From a bacterium (GTDB taxonomy: Bacteria > UBA9089 > CG2-30-40-21 > SBAY01): a DNA stretch of 18,023 nucleotides. Under the pieces are notes generated by a model, which was given only the letters and a program-made list of their open reading frames with translations, did no database searches and was not told where the DNA came from. The stretch is taken from contig JBFLYA010000069.1 of assembly GCA_040757115.1 (NCBI GenBank), forward strand, positions 1-18,023. Direction: 5' to 3'. Positions 1-7,722 of the stretch are shown piece after piece (within the stretch, counting starts at the first letter, position 1; each line of letters opens with the position of its first letter). Made by a program: the position numbers and the translations under genes.

Positions 1-890
1 TATTAGCAATATTTATTTATCTAATTTGCTCATTCCTTAGCAAAAGATTACCACCGGGCATTATTATTCCCATAGATTATCCTGGAGAGCGGAAGATACA
101 TAAAACTCCGACACCCTGCTCGGGAGGAATGTTCATTTTTTTCTCAATCTATATCTCTCTAATAATAACTTTTTCCCTTTATCCGAACATTTTCTTTAAA
201 GATTGGCCAGGCTACACTTATACCTCCTTTATCTTTTGTGGTATGGGAATATTAATTCTTGGTCTCTGGGATGACCATAAGGACATTAAATCATTTGTTA
301 AATTGGTATTCCAAATATGTATTTGTTCAATAGCGGTAATGGCGGGTATAAAGTTTAAAATCGTTGATCTGGAAATCCTTAATATTATCCTGAAGTTTAT
401 TCTGGTTTCTCATTTTTATAAATGGGATGAATCTGATTGATGGAATTGATGGTCTTGCGTCTGGAATTACATTTATCGTGACTATATTTTTGCTCTTTAA
501 TGAAGGATTTGAATTTACACCTTTAGCCTCCATTCTTTCTGGAGCAGTATTAATATTCTTTATCTTCAACCTATCAAAAAAGATATTTTTAGGCAATTCC
601 GGCAGTATGTTATTAGGATTTTTACTTGCCGCCATTTCTATCTTTATATCAAATAAGGGAGAAAAAACAGATGTTTTATCGATTACTATTTTATGTTTTG
701 GAGTTCCTGTATTCGATATTATAGCCGCTATTATAAGAAGGACAAAAGAAGGTAGGTCTATATTTATGGGGGATGGAAGACATATTCACATTATTTACTC
801 AAAAAGGGCTTTCCCAATACAATGGTACTCTTATTCCTTCTTGGAGGCACTTTTATCTTAGGGTGTATATCTTTATTTATCTTCAAGTAG
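1..890 (+). pseudogene. Decayed polyprenyl-phosphate sugar-1-phosphate transferase (MraY/WecA family), 5' end outside window
   Basis: Intact members are membrane enzymes that transfer a sugar-1-phosphate from a UDP-sugar to undecaprenyl phosphate, starting cell-wall or O-antigen synthesis. Reading from base 3, the frame gives RKIHKTPTPCSGG, the family's cytoplasmic loop, then GLWDDHKD, the Asp pair. Near 385-400 the frame must shift for the next motif, NLIDGIDGLASG, to follow directly. Near 790-800 it shifts back inside the His motif (GDGRHIH), and the restored tail KKGFPNTMVLLFLLGGT ends at the stop at 888-890. The conserved LGDSGS box reads LGNSGS, replacing the Asp that is catalytic in MraY. 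Several hydrophobic segments remain. Two frameshifts plus an active-site change argue for real decay, although the frameshifts alone could be assembly errors. The start lies upstream of the window. Confidence 0.85.
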
Positions 891-937
891 AGAGATATAG
901 CACTTATTAATCAAAATTTGACCCCGATATGGTTATG

Positions 938-975
938 AAATTCCAAATCACAAATTCCAAATTCCAAACAAATTC
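938..975. repeat. Short degenerate tandem repeat (AAATTCCAAATC-like)
   Basis: Three to four degenerate copies of a CAAATTCCAA-like unit lie directly left of the large palindrome. No coding sense is seen. The same kind of word-like repetition recurs in other gaps of the window. Confidence 0.6.
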
Positions 976-1325
976 GGTAACCGTTCAGCCACAGAGGCAC
1001 AGAGTTCACAGAGAATTAGAGAAATTAGCCACAAATGGACACGAATTAACCTGTAACATTCGATAAATGGTAATTGTTCAGGTAACAGGAATAATATTGA
1101 ATATCGAATGTAGAATGATGAAGTTTCTGGATTTTTCTGTTTGGCCATTTTTATACTTTGAACATTCTACATTCGATATTCTACATTCTACATTCAATAT
1201 TTTGTAAGCCAGAAGTGAGGCTAAAACCTCGCACTACAAATCTTTTTATTATTCGTGTTCATTCGTGGTTATATATTCCCTCTGTGTTCTGTGTGACTCT
1301 GTGGCTATATCCCTGAACGGTTACC
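976..1325. repeat. Element A: 350-bp imperfect palindrome with GGTAACCGTTCAG termini
   Basis: This fills the gene-free stretch 891-1351. The left end GGTAACCGTTCAG (976-988) is matched exactly by CTGAACGGTTACC (1313-1325). Inside, arms rich in 'cacagag' (989-1015) pair imperfectly with 'ctctgtg' words (1280-1303). A second nested pair is at 1093-1117 and about 1163-1201 (gaatgtagaatg against cattctacattc). A GTAGTGCGAGG-type small hairpin lies near 1209-1240. No plausible protein is seen; the short reverse-strand reading frame across 948-1148 is made of the repeats. No clear flanking duplication is visible. Confidence 0.8.
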
Positions 1326-1351
1326 CATTTTCCGCTGTCACATCCTGTTCA

Positions 1352-2200
1352 TCATACTAATTTCAATCTACACTCATTAACAACCTTTTGCCAGGGAAAG
1401 CCGGGATGAAGGTCAGATTTATCCCTTCGCAGATGGTGGTGCCCAAGAATACCGCTAAATTGTCGATAGCTATCATCTGCATCAAAATGATTAGCTGGTG
1501 TCTGCCTGGGAATCTTAAATTGTTCGCAGAGTCCATTAATTAACCCAATCACAGATGAAATCTGGGCATCAGAGTATGCATCAAAAAATCGGTATCCTCT
1601 CCAGGGTACTCCATTATCATAATAGGGTTGTGTAAATAATGTCCGTTCTGAGACCTTGCCAAAGCAATAGAGTTTGCCCTCTCTTTGAATTAAACCACCT
1701 TCACTGGCAATCTCAATTCCAATGCTTCGTTTATCCACAGCACCACCACTCCCTTTAAGTCCCAGATGGAATGCCCAGTATTTAGGGGCAAAAACTTCAT
1801 AGACGACACCATCTCTTTCTACAACATAAGCAGTAGCAATTCGACCACGGTCGCTCCTCCAGTAATTGATGGTGCTCAATGCTGTTCCCCCAACTGTGTG
1901 ATGCAAAACAATTAAATCTTTTGCTATTTCGTTGGCACAATAATCCTTAGATTCAAGAAGAACTGTCCGGTTAATATTTAGTTTGTAGTCTGGTGAAGGA
2001 GCAAATAGTATCTTCCAGGTTGTTGGTCCAACAATACCATCAATAGTAAGATTTTTTTCCTTTTGAAATGATTTAACTGCAGATGCTGTCCCTTCTCCGA
2101 AATCTCCATCTATTGCTCCCTGATAATACCCTAACGCCTTAAGTCTTTTCTGAATCTCCTTTACCTCTTTCCCTTTTGAACCAGGTTTGTAAACTGCCAT
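1352..2200 (-). CDS. Peptidoglycan-binding N-acetylmuramoyl-L-alanine amidase
   Basis: Predicted to cleave the bond between N-acetylmuramic acid and the L-Ala stem peptide, in wall turnover, spore- or phage-type lysis, or recycling. Residues about 8-65 form a PG_binding_1 domain (GSKGKEVKEIQKRLKALGYY, then DGDFGEGTASAVKSFQ). The rest is an Amidase_2 (N-acetylmuramoyl-L-alanine amidase) fold with the LHHT zinc-ligand motif and a C-terminal HHHLRRDKSDLHPG block, where the last His and following acidic residue fit the family's third ligand and catalytic site. I chose the start at 2200, giving 282 residues, because AAGGAGGTT (2207-2215, complement) precedes it at good spacing; an ATG eight codons earlier lacks this. 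No signal peptide is visible, so export would need another route or phage-like release. It lies downstream of the DUF2149 gene. Confidence 0.9.
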   Translation of the reverse strand: MAVYKPGSKGKEVKEIQKRLKALGYYQGAIDGDFGEGTASAVKSFQKEKNLTIDGIVGPTTWKILFAPSPDYKLNINRTVLLESKDYCANEIAKDLIVLHHTVGGTALSTINYWRSDRGRIATAYVVERDGVVYEVFAPKYWAFHLGLKGSGGAVDKRSIGIEIASEGGLIQREGKLYCFGKVSERTLFTQPYYDNGVPWRGYRFFDAYSDAQISSVIGLINGLCEQFKIPRQTPANHFDADDSYRQFSGILGHHHLRRDKSDLHPGFPWQKVVNECRLKLV

Positions 2201-2324
2201 TGTTTTAACCTCCTTGAATTTCATTAAAATTAACCTTATCCTATAATGCCCACGATAATCCCTCCCTGTCCAATGCTAACAAGAGGGCAGTTTTGTGGTG
2301 TCCTTAAATGCCTCTACTACCCCT

Positions 2325-2663
2325 CTACTCCGGCACATAAACCACTCTCCCATCCTTTAACTGATAGGCGGTTCCCAGCCTGATGCCTTCCCCGGTTAAT
2401 TTCTTATCTGTTACCTTCTTAGCCTTAATTTCCTTGCCTTTTTTGGTGATAATTTCCACCCTGCCATCCGCGGTCTTTTTGGTAATAGTTATTTCTGACT
2501 TTGGGTCAAGTAAATCCAGCATATTATAAGCCATAAACAGGGCAATCATCATACTGACGATAAAGACCACGCTGGCATCAAATAGGTTTGCTACCCCAGA
2601 AATAGGGTCTTCGAGTGGCTCTTCGTATTTCTCAAATCGTTTGTGTCTCTTCAAAAATCTCAT
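2325..2663 (-). CDS. DUF2149 family single-pass membrane protein
   Basis: A 112-residue protein with a charged N-terminus (MRFLKRHKRFEKYEEPLED), then the DPISGVANLFDASVVF block that I associate with DUF2149, then one membrane helix (about residues 34-50) and a Lys-rich soluble tail. From memory, DUF2149 proteins often sit beside MotA/TolQ/ExbB-type proton-channel genes and resemble a small ExbD/TolR-like partner; no such channel gene is present here. The start at 2663 is set by AGGAGGA just upstream on the reverse strand. A longer reading frame to 2729 only adds residues from the 'agtagaaagtagagag' repeat and is rejected. Function unknown. Confidence 0.75.
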   Translation of the reverse strand: MRFLKRHKRFEKYEEPLEDPISGVANLFDASVVFIVSMMIALFMAYNMLDLLDPKSEITITKKTADGRVEIITKKGKEIKAKKVTDKKLTGEGIRLGTAYQLKDGRVVYVPE

Positions 2664-2673
2664 TGTTCCTCCT

Positions 2674-2712
2674 GAAAAATAGGAAGTAGAAAGTAGAGAG
2701 TAGAAAGTAAAG
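2674..2712. repeat. AGTAGAAAGTAGAGAG-type short repeat
   Basis: A run of AGTAGA/GAGAGT units directly upstream of the DUF2149 ribosome-binding site. The same units recur near 4352-4380, 6848-6865 and, reversed, 6880-6912. Confidence 0.65.
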
Positions 2713-2740
2713 AAGACATCATTCCTCACGCCTATCTCCT

Positions 2741-2916
2741 ACCACTATTTGTAAGCGTTCAGCCATCAGGTATCAGCAATCAGTTAACATCCAGGAAATC
2801 AGGATAGTAACAAATCCTACAATTTTGCGTAAAGGGTGTCTATGTGTCTGGTAGTCTATGTAACCCAGACACTTAGACACCCAGATACCAGACTACCTGA
2901 GCGGTTACCACTATTT
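2741..2916. mobile_element. Element B: MITE-like palindromic insertion with 10-bp direct repeats
   Basis: The direct repeat ACCACTATTT occurs at 2741-2750 and 2907-2916. Just inside are GTAAGCGTTCAG (2751-2762) and CTGAGCGGTTAC, inverted copies with one mismatch, closely related to the ends of element A. The inside has no gene; it holds 'atcag' repeats (2764-2782) and an imperfect palindrome of GTGTCT/AGACAC words (2836-2896). The complement of 2866-2892 matches 17901-17927, just before the four-helix-bundle gene, at 25 of 27 bases. Fits a non-autonomous insertion with a target duplication. Confidence 0.65.
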
Positions 2917-3011
2917 TCATCCTCATTCCTCTATCTTCTATTTTGTATCCGCGAATATCCGCATTATCAGCGTCATCAGCGTGCTATTATTTTTCATCGT
3001 CTTATTTACTT

Positions 3012-3791
3012 TTAGATATTAAACAATCTGCCTGCATTTGAAGTAGTAATATCGGCTATTTTCTGGATATTCATCCCTAAAATCTGACTAATCTTTGCGG
3101 CAGTATGTTTCAGATATACTGGTTCATTTCTTTTACCGCGATAAGGCACTGGCGTGAGATAAGGGCAATCTGTTTCGAGCAATAACCGCTCTAACGGAAT
3201 AACTTTTATGATTTTAACTAATGAATCTGCATAAGTAACCGCCCCACTTATGGAGATGTAAAATCCTGCATTAATTACCTCTTTAAGCATATCCACATCT
3301 CCAGAAAAGGAATGGAGGACTCCACTAACGACATTCGCCTTCTCTTCTTTTAATATCTTTAAAATATCTGAATGTGCCTCGCGGTCATGAACGATAACAG
3401 GTAAATTTGTCATTCTGGCTAATCTAATAAATTGACGAAATACCTCTTGTTGAACAGGTTGAGGAGATAGGTTTCGATAGTAGTCTAATCCAATTTCTCC
3501 AATTCCAACTACCTTTTTATTTTTGGTTAATTCTAAGAATGAGGAATAGTGATTATCATTAAATTGGACAGCATCATGGGGATGGACACCGACGGTAGCG
3601 TAAATGAAATCATACCTTTGGGCTAATTCAATGGAGCATCTACTTGTGATTAAATCCGAACCAACATTTATAATAGTCTGTATTCCCTCTTGTTTTGCTC
3701 GGAGGATGACTTCATGGCGGTCATCTGCAAATTTTTCATCCTCAAGATGGGCATGGGTGTCAATTAGGGCTACGGAAGATTTTATGGTCAT
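3012..3791 (-). CDS. tatD: TatD family metal-dependent DNase
   Basis: A TIM-barrel metallohydrolase of the TatD family, acting as a 3'-5' exonuclease or deoxyribonuclease in DNA repair or quality control. Metal ligands are visible in order: DTHAHL (residues 11-16), GEIGLDYY with E99, VHDREAHSD with H135, LHSFSG with H160 and ETDCPYL with D208. The C-terminus TTSNAGRLFNI is the usual family ending. Length of 259 residues is typical. I start it at 3791 because GAGGATTCTT precedes that ATG at good spacing, whereas the ATG four codons upstream has no Shine-Dalgarno sequence. It follows the coiled-coil gene on the same strand. Orthology to a particular E. coli TatD/YcfH paralogue is not resolved. 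Confidence 0.93.
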   Translation of the reverse strand: MTIKSSVALIDTHAHLEDEKFADDRHEVILRAKQEGIQTIINVGSDLITSRCSIELAQRYDFIYATVGVHPHDAVQFNDNHYSSFLELTKNKKVVGIGEIGLDYYRNLSPQPVQQEVFRQFIRLARMTNLPVIVHDREAHSDILKILKEEKANVVSGVLHSFSGDVDMLKEVINAGFYISISGAVTYADSLVKIIKVIPLERLLLETDCPYLTPVPYRGKRNEPVYLKHTAAKISQILGMNIQKIADITTSNAGRLFNI

Positions 3792-3865
3792 AAGAATCCT
3801 CATTCAACGATAAAGCCACAGCGGTAGTGGAGTATTTTCAACACTCCATCATAGTGCGTGGATAG

Positions 3866-4246
3866 TTACTTCTTTTTAAAGAGAACCTGCCAGATGGTTT
3901 TATTTCTTTCTTCTTCCAGCAATACTTCTTTATGGTGCAATTCCCTTTTTAAAGACTCAATCAATTGGTCTCTTTTTTTCAGTGTCTCGGCCTTTTCTTT
4001 TTGAAAAGCCTGATTTTGCTCTTCCAATTCTTTTTTAAGGATTGCAATGGTATCATCTCGCTCGGCTAAAGCCTTTTCTAAATGTTCTACCTTCTTTTCT
4101 CTATCCATCAAAACTTTATGGGTATCGTTAAGTTCTCGCGTCAATCTTTGTCTTTCTTCTTCCTCTTCCCATGCCTTAGCGGCTATTTTTGAAAAATCAC
4201 TACTTGATGATTTTTTTTGTCCTGAATTTGATGATTTTTTTTCCAT
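3866..4246 (-). CDS. Small coiled-coil hypothetical protein
   Basis: A 126-residue, very charged protein with no family I recognise. The first 20 residues are Ser/Lys rich and probably disordered. Residues about 25-115 form one continuous predicted coiled coil (heptad-like stretches such as HLEKALAERDDTIAILKKEL), and the tail NKTIWQVLFKKK is a short amphipathic basic segment. No membrane segment or signal peptide is seen. AAGGAGGAG lies at good spacing upstream of the ATG on the reverse strand, so translation is likely. It sits between pilT and tatD on the same strand; a link to pilus function is possible by position but unsupported by sequence. Confidence 0.7.
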   Translation of the reverse strand: MEKKSSNSGQKKSSSSDFSKIAAKAWEEEEERQRLTRELNDTHKVLMDREKKVEHLEKALAERDDTIAILKKELEEQNQAFQKEKAETLKKRDQLIESLKRELHHKEVLLEEERNKTIWQVLFKKK

Positions 4247-4271
4247 CGTATTTACTCCTCCTTTTAAGAAA

Positions 4272-4442
4272 CGAACGCTCTCGGATAAAATTAAGCGGTA
4301 ATTTTATTAGCCTTCGCACACCGCAAATTTTTCCTTCACCCCCACTTTTTAAGTAGAGAGTAGAGAGTAGAAAGTAGGAATTTTGTTTTATTTACTTCCT
4401 ATTTCCCATTTCTTACTTCCTATTTTTATCCGAGAGGCTTCG
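4272..4442. mobile_element. Element C: palindromic element with 19-bp terminal inverted repeats
   Basis: CGAACGCTCTCGGATAAAA (4272-4290) and its inverse at 4424-4442 agree at 17 of 19 positions. Between them are an AGAGAGTAGAAAGTAGG repeat (about 4352-4380) and its imperfect complement (acttcctatttc..., 4394-4422), so the centre can fold too. It fills the gap between pilT and the coiled-coil gene. I see no convincing flanking duplication. Confidence 0.7.
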
Positions 4443-4448
4443 AAACCA

Positions 4449-4471
4449 AACGCTATTGGAAATTTAGCGTT
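4449..4471. repeat. Small hairpin at the 3' end of pilT
   Basis: AACGCTA (4449-4455) and TAGCGTT (4465-4471) form a 7-bp stem that overlaps the pilT stop codon. There is no T-run after it on the reverse strand, so it is not a standard intrinsic terminator. Confidence 0.45.
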
Positions 4472-5610
4472 GATTTTATTGGTCTTGTGTAACTATTTTC
4501 AATCTCTGTGGTGATTTCTTTTTCCCCCTCAAACATATGTTCATCTATATTTATACTTCTAAGTGCTCTTTTCAGGTCATCTACCTTATTACAAGAAGAA
4601 ATAGCCTCTTTATAACTAATCACATCATTTTTAAGTAATGCGGCTAATGATTGCTCCAGGGTTTGCATTCGATATTGACTTACTGATGTAAAAATAGTGT
4701 CATAGATTTTAGACAGGTTATGTTCTTCGATTAACTTTCTTATGGTTGGGGATGAGATTAGAATTTCAAAGGTTGCTACCCTACTTTTCCCATCTAACTT
4801 ACGAATTAACTTTTGGGAAATTATCCCTTGCAAACTAAGGGATAATTGAACACGCACCTGCTGTTGTTGTTCTGTCGGGAAGATACTTATTATTCGGTCT
4901 AAAGTCTGGTCAGCACTGGCGGTATGTAAAGTACTCAAGACTAAGTGTCCAGTTTCTGCGGCACGCATTGCCACCTTAAAGGTATCCATATCTCGCATCT
5001 CACCGATACAGATTACATTTGGGTCCTGTCTAAAAATACTTATTAAGGCATCATTCATAGAAAGTGTATCTGCACCTAATTCTTTCTGAGTTATGGTTGC
5101 TTTTTTATCCCTAAATAGGAATTCGATTGGGTCTTCCACCGTGATAATATGGCAAGCACGGTTTTCATTAATATAGTCAATCATCGCGGCTAATGTTGTT
5201 GATTTGCCACTTCCCGCCGGGCCGGTTATCAGAACTAATCCGTGAGGGGATGCGGCTAAATCCTTTAATACCTCTGGGAGTTCCAATGAATCAATCGTTG
5301 GGACTTCAAATGGAATCGCCCGAAATACTGCGGCAGCCGTTCCTCGTTGAGAAAAGATACTTGCTCTAAATCGTGAGACACCAGGAATACTATAACTAAT
5401 ATCTACCCAGTGCCGCTCATCAAATCTTTTCTTATGTTCATCATCCATAATAGATTCTAACATCTTTTTTGTATCATTAGCATTTAACTTCCCTGTTTGC
5501 TCCGGAACAATCTCGCCGGCAATACGTAAGATAGGTGGTCTGCCTACCTTTACCTGTAAATCAGAGGCACCTTTTTCTATCATCATTTTAAGCAGATTAT
5601 TAATTTCCAT
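4453..5610 (-). CDS. pilT: Type IV pilus retraction ATPase PilT
   Basis: A hexameric cytoplasmic ATPase that depolymerises type IV pili and drives twitching. N-terminal PAS-like domain (about 1-100, with [15 protein letters not shown]), then a RecA-like core: Walker [10 protein letters not shown] (130-138; PilT usually has GPTGSGKST), Asp box TVEDPIEF (157-164), Walker B block VICIGEMRD (199-207) and His box HLVLSTLHT (222-230). [11 protein letters not shown] (287-297) corresponds to the AIRNLI-type retraction motif of PilT, which favours PilT over PilB. Length of 385 residues is slightly above average owing to a non-conserved 30-residue tail. Its start overlaps the end of purQ by 11 bases, so the two are probably translationally coupled. 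No other pilus gene lies in the window. Confidence 0.95.
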   Translation of the reverse strand: MEINNLLKMMIEKGASDLQVKVGRPPILRIAGEIVPEQTGKLNANDTKKMLESIMDDEHKKRFDERHWVDISYSIPGVSRFRASIFSQRGTAAAVFRAIPFEVPTIDSLELPEVLKDLAASPHGLVLITGPAGSGKSTTLAAMIDYINENRACHIITVEDPIEFLFRDKKATITQKELGADTLSMNDALISIFRQDPNVICIGEMRDMDTFKVAMRAAETGHLVLSTLHTASADQTLDRIISIFPTEQQQQVRVQLSLSLQGIISQKLIRKLDGKSRVATFEILISSPTIRKLIEEHNLSKIYDTIFTSVSQYRMQTLEQSLAALLKNDVISYKEAISSCNKVDDLKRALRSINIDEHMFEGEKEITTEIENSYTRPIKSTLNFQ

Positions 5611-6298
5611 TTTTTAACCACCTCAATATAGACTCAAATATTACCCTGCCATCTTCGGTCCCGAGTCGCTTTTCACAACATCGCTCCGGGTGTGGCATCA
5701 TCCCTAAAATATTCCCTTCACGATTGCATATCCCGGCAATATTGTCTATTGAACCATTCGGATTAGCCTCATCCGCACATCGACCCTCTGGAGTTGAATA
5801 TCGAAATACTACCTGATTATTTTTCTTTAACTCTTCGATTGTTGTTTTGTCCGCATAGTAATTACCTTCTATATGGGCAATCGGGATATTTAAAACACGG
5901 TCTTGAGAAGTAACATTCGTAAACGGGGTTTTGTCATTTTCAACTCTAATGGTAACATATTTACATATAAAATTCAAGTTTTTATTGCGTAACATTGCCC
6001 CTGGCAAAAATCCGGCTTCAAGTAAGATCTGGAAACCATTACAAATTCCTAAAATTATCCCGCCTCGACTCACAAACTTTTCAATTCCAAACATTACCTT
6101 TGAAAATCGGGCAATTGCTCCGGTGCGTAAATAATCCCCATACGAGAATCCCCCTGGTAAAACGATGCAATCATATCCTTCCACATAACTTTGTTTATGC
6201 CAGATATATTCTACCTCTTGATTAAATATATGTTTTAGCACCCAATAACAATCATGGTCACAATTTGACCCCGGGAAAACGACAACACCCCATTTCAT
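5600..6298 (-). CDS. purQ: Phosphoribosylformylglycinamidine synthase subunit PurQ
   Basis: Glutaminase subunit of FGAM synthase; it releases ammonia from glutamine for PurL in step four of purine synthesis. Class I glutamine amidotransferase: N-terminus [26 protein letters not shown] (49-58), nucleophile loop GICNGFQ with C86, and MPHPER (201-206) with catalytic His and Glu. The length of 232 residues is normal. The start is fixed by the conserved N-terminus, yet no Shine-Dalgarno sequence precedes it: the 25 bases upstream on the coding strand are a TACTTACTACTTACT repeat. It follows purS and overlaps pilT. PurL is not in the window. Confidence 0.96.
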   Translation of the reverse strand: MKWGVVVFPGSNCDHDCYWVLKHIFNQEVEYIWHKQSYVEGYDCIVLPGGFSYGDYLRTGAIARFSKVMFGIEKFVSRGGIILGICNGFQILLEAGFLPGAMLRNKNLNFICKYVTIRVENDKTPFTNVTSQDRVLNIPIAHIEGNYYADKTTIEELKKNNQVVFRYSTPEGRCADEANPNGSIDNIAGICNREGNILGMMPHPERCCEKRLGTEDGRVIFESILRWLKNGN

Positions 6299-6325
6299 AG
6301 AGTAGTAAGTAGTAAGTAGTGAGTA
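6299..6325. repeat. AGTAGTAAGTAGTAAGT tandem repeat at the purQ start
   Basis: Tandem TAGTAAG units lie immediately upstream of the purQ ATG, where a ribosome-binding site should be. They belong to the same low-complexity word family as the other gaps. Confidence 0.65.
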
Positions 6326-6361
6326 ATTATTACATCCTCTATCCCTCTACATTCCTACCTT

Positions 6362-6601
6362 TTATTTCACCTCCTCTATTTCAAACCTATAATCTTCAAT
6401 CACCGGATTAGCCAGGAGTCGGTCGCACATTTGCTCAATCGTCTGTGTATTTAATCCAGTGGCTTTTATCTCTAAATATTTTCCCACTCGAACATCTTCT
6501 ATTCCTTGATAACCAAGTGATTCAAGGGCTTTTTTTACCGTAACACCTTGCGGGTCTAAAACAGTTTTTTTTAAAGTAATATAAATTTTGGCTAATGACA
6601 T
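6362..6601 (-). CDS. purS: Phosphoribosylformylglycinamidine synthase subunit PurS
   Basis: Small structural subunit that bridges PurQ and PurL in the three-part FGAM synthase of most Gram-positive and many other bacteria. The 79 residues MSLAKIYITLKKTVLDPQG onward match the family: VTVKKALESLGY, then DVRVGKYLEI, then ANPVIEDYRFEIEEV. The start at 6601 is chosen because AAGGGG precedes it and the family begins here; a reading frame extending to 6670 adds 23 residues made from the palindromic repeat. It is 63 bases upstream of purQ, consistent with one transcript. A three-subunit enzyme with small PurL is implied. Confidence 0.93.
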   Translation of the reverse strand: MSLAKIYITLKKTVLDPQGVTVKKALESLGYQGIEDVRVGKYLEIKATGLNTQTIEQMCDRLLANPVIEDYRFEIEEVK

Positions 6602-6633
6602 AAAATACCCCTTCTCTTTGGTAAATGGTAACT

Positions 6634-6676
6634 GGTGAAACGGACATGAGCCAGGGCTCACAAAGGGCAATGAAAA
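6634..6676. repeat. GGTGAAACGGACATG hairpin module, copy 1
   Basis: GGTGAAACGGACATG (6634-6648) runs into a hairpin TGAGCC-AG-GGCTCA (6647-6660), then an ATGAAAAT-like end (about 6670-6677). Copy 2 at 6801 has the same leading 15 bases and ending but a different hairpin. The gap 6602-6939 contains no gene. Confidence 0.65.
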
Positions 6677-6698
6677 TGGGAGAAGGACAACCCCCTAA

Positions 6699-6716
6699 CC
6701 CCCTTTATTAAGGGGG
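6699..6716. repeat. CCCCCTT-TATT-AAGGGGG hairpin
   Basis: A 7-bp GC-rich stem with a four-base loop, preceded by another CCCCCTAA. No T-run follows on either strand, so it is not called a terminator; it lies in the gap between ecfT and purS. Confidence 0.6.
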
Positions 6717-6792
6717 AATATCTGTTCTACACCATAGGATACAAGTCTGTGGATACTATACTAATTCACTAATCTCTAATTCACTAATTCGC

Positions 6793-6925
6793 TATTTTCA
6801 GGTGAAACGGACATGCCGACAAGTCGGCACATAGGAGGATGAAAATACTAGAGGGTAGAAAGAGAAAGAAAAGGCTTGTCTTTCCTTACTTTCTACTCTC
6901 TACTTTCTACTTCCTTATTTTCAGG
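6793..6925. mobile_element. Element D: short palindromic insertion with TATTTTCAGG direct repeats
   Basis: TATTTTCAGG occurs at 6793-6802 and 6916-6925, and the match extends to TATTTTCAGG(T/A)GAA. Between them are the second GGTGAAACGGACATG module (6801-6815) with hairpin GCCGAC-AA-GTCGGC (6815-6828) and an imperfect inverted repeat of AGAGGGTAGAAAGAG (6849-6863) with CTTTCTACTCTCTAC (about 6889-6903). Fits an insertion with a 10-bp duplication, but the first direct repeat overlaps the module, so the limits are uncertain. Confidence 0.5.
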
Positions 6926-6939
6926 AGAACCCTATTTCT

Positions 6940-7722
6940 TTAAAGTCTATCAATTACTCCTCCAAATCCACCTACCCTGAGTAAAACAGAGAAAATAAGC
7001 AAACAAAACAATAACGCCATAACACAATAATCTATACTCGAGATTTTAAATTCAAGATACTGTGAGCGTGGTTCTTTACTACCAAATCCTTTTGATTCTA
7101 ATGCTTGAGCCAATAGGTCTGCTTTTTTAATCGCATAAGCAAGAGTAGGAATAATCAAAGGGATATATTTTTTACTCCTTGTAATCATTCCACCTTTGTC
7201 TAACTCTAATCCACGGGCTAATTGAGCCTGCACAATTGTCTCCAATACTTGAGCAAAAGTTGGCACTAATCTAAAAGCAAGTGATAACGCAAAACTAACC
7301 CGAAACGGCAATCCAAATCTGTTTAATCCCCAGGTAAACTCCTCTACCGTGATACAAGAAATGAATATCATCCCTGAAATAGCCATCATTATCAATCTAA
7401 AACTCATCCCCAGGCCATAAAGAAGGGATTCTTTAGATACAGATAAAAAACCAAACTCCCAGAGAACAGTTTCTCCTTTTATAAAAAAAGACCACATCAC
7501 CGGACACATAATCCCCAGCCACATAAGAAGTGTCTTTATTCGCCAGATGTTTTCTAAACATTGGCTTTTGTATCCAATCAAAAGAGTAAATCCCAACACC
7601 ACTAATAAATAACCAGGATGGTTAAAAACTAAGCTTAAGGCAAAAAGAAGGATTAGACTTATAATTTTAGTAATAGGATTTAAGTTATGTATTGGGGTTT
7701 GTTTATCTAAATAAAGATATAT
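6940..7722 (-). CDS. Energy-coupling factor transporter membrane protein EcfT (CbiQ family), non-AUG start
   Basis: The T subunit of ECF vitamin or metal transporters; it couples the EcfA ATPases to substrate-binding S subunits. Several membrane helices are evident, and both coupling motifs are present: AQLARGLEL and ALESKGFGS (Ala-Arg-Gly boxes, the second with Lys). The first in-frame GTG is at 7602, but the frame stays open to a stop at 7735-7737. The added segment YLYLDKQTPIHNLNPITKI is the conserved EcfT N-terminus, so the true start is upstream. GGAGGG (7729-7734, complement) sits six bases before an in-frame ATA at 7722, with ATT at 7728 as an alternative; no ATG, GTG or TTG fits. That makes about 260 residues, the normal size. 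No EcfA or S gene is nearby; the upstream side is an inserted element. Confidence 0.85.
   Translation of the reverse strand: MYLYLDKQTPIHNLNPITKIISLILLFALSLVFNHPGYLLVVLGFTLLIGYKSQCLENIWRIKTLLMWLGIMCPVMWSFFIKGETVLWEFGFLSVSKESLLYGLGMSFRLIMMAISGMIFISCITVEEFTWGLNRFGLPFRVSFALSLAFRLVPTFAQVLETIVQAQLARGLELDKGGMITRSKKYIPLIIPTLAYAIKKADLLAQALESKGFGSKEPRSQYLEFKISSIDYCVMALLFCLLIFSVLLRVGGFGGVIDRL

Noticed and set aside
948-1148. Reverse-strand reading frame of 66 codons
   Set aside because: It runs through the 'cacagag' and 'gaatgtag' repeat arms, has no ribosome-binding site and no family resemblance.
6699-6716. Intrinsic terminator between ecfT and purS
   Set aside because: The stem is good but no T-run follows on either strand; it belongs to the repeat lexicon.
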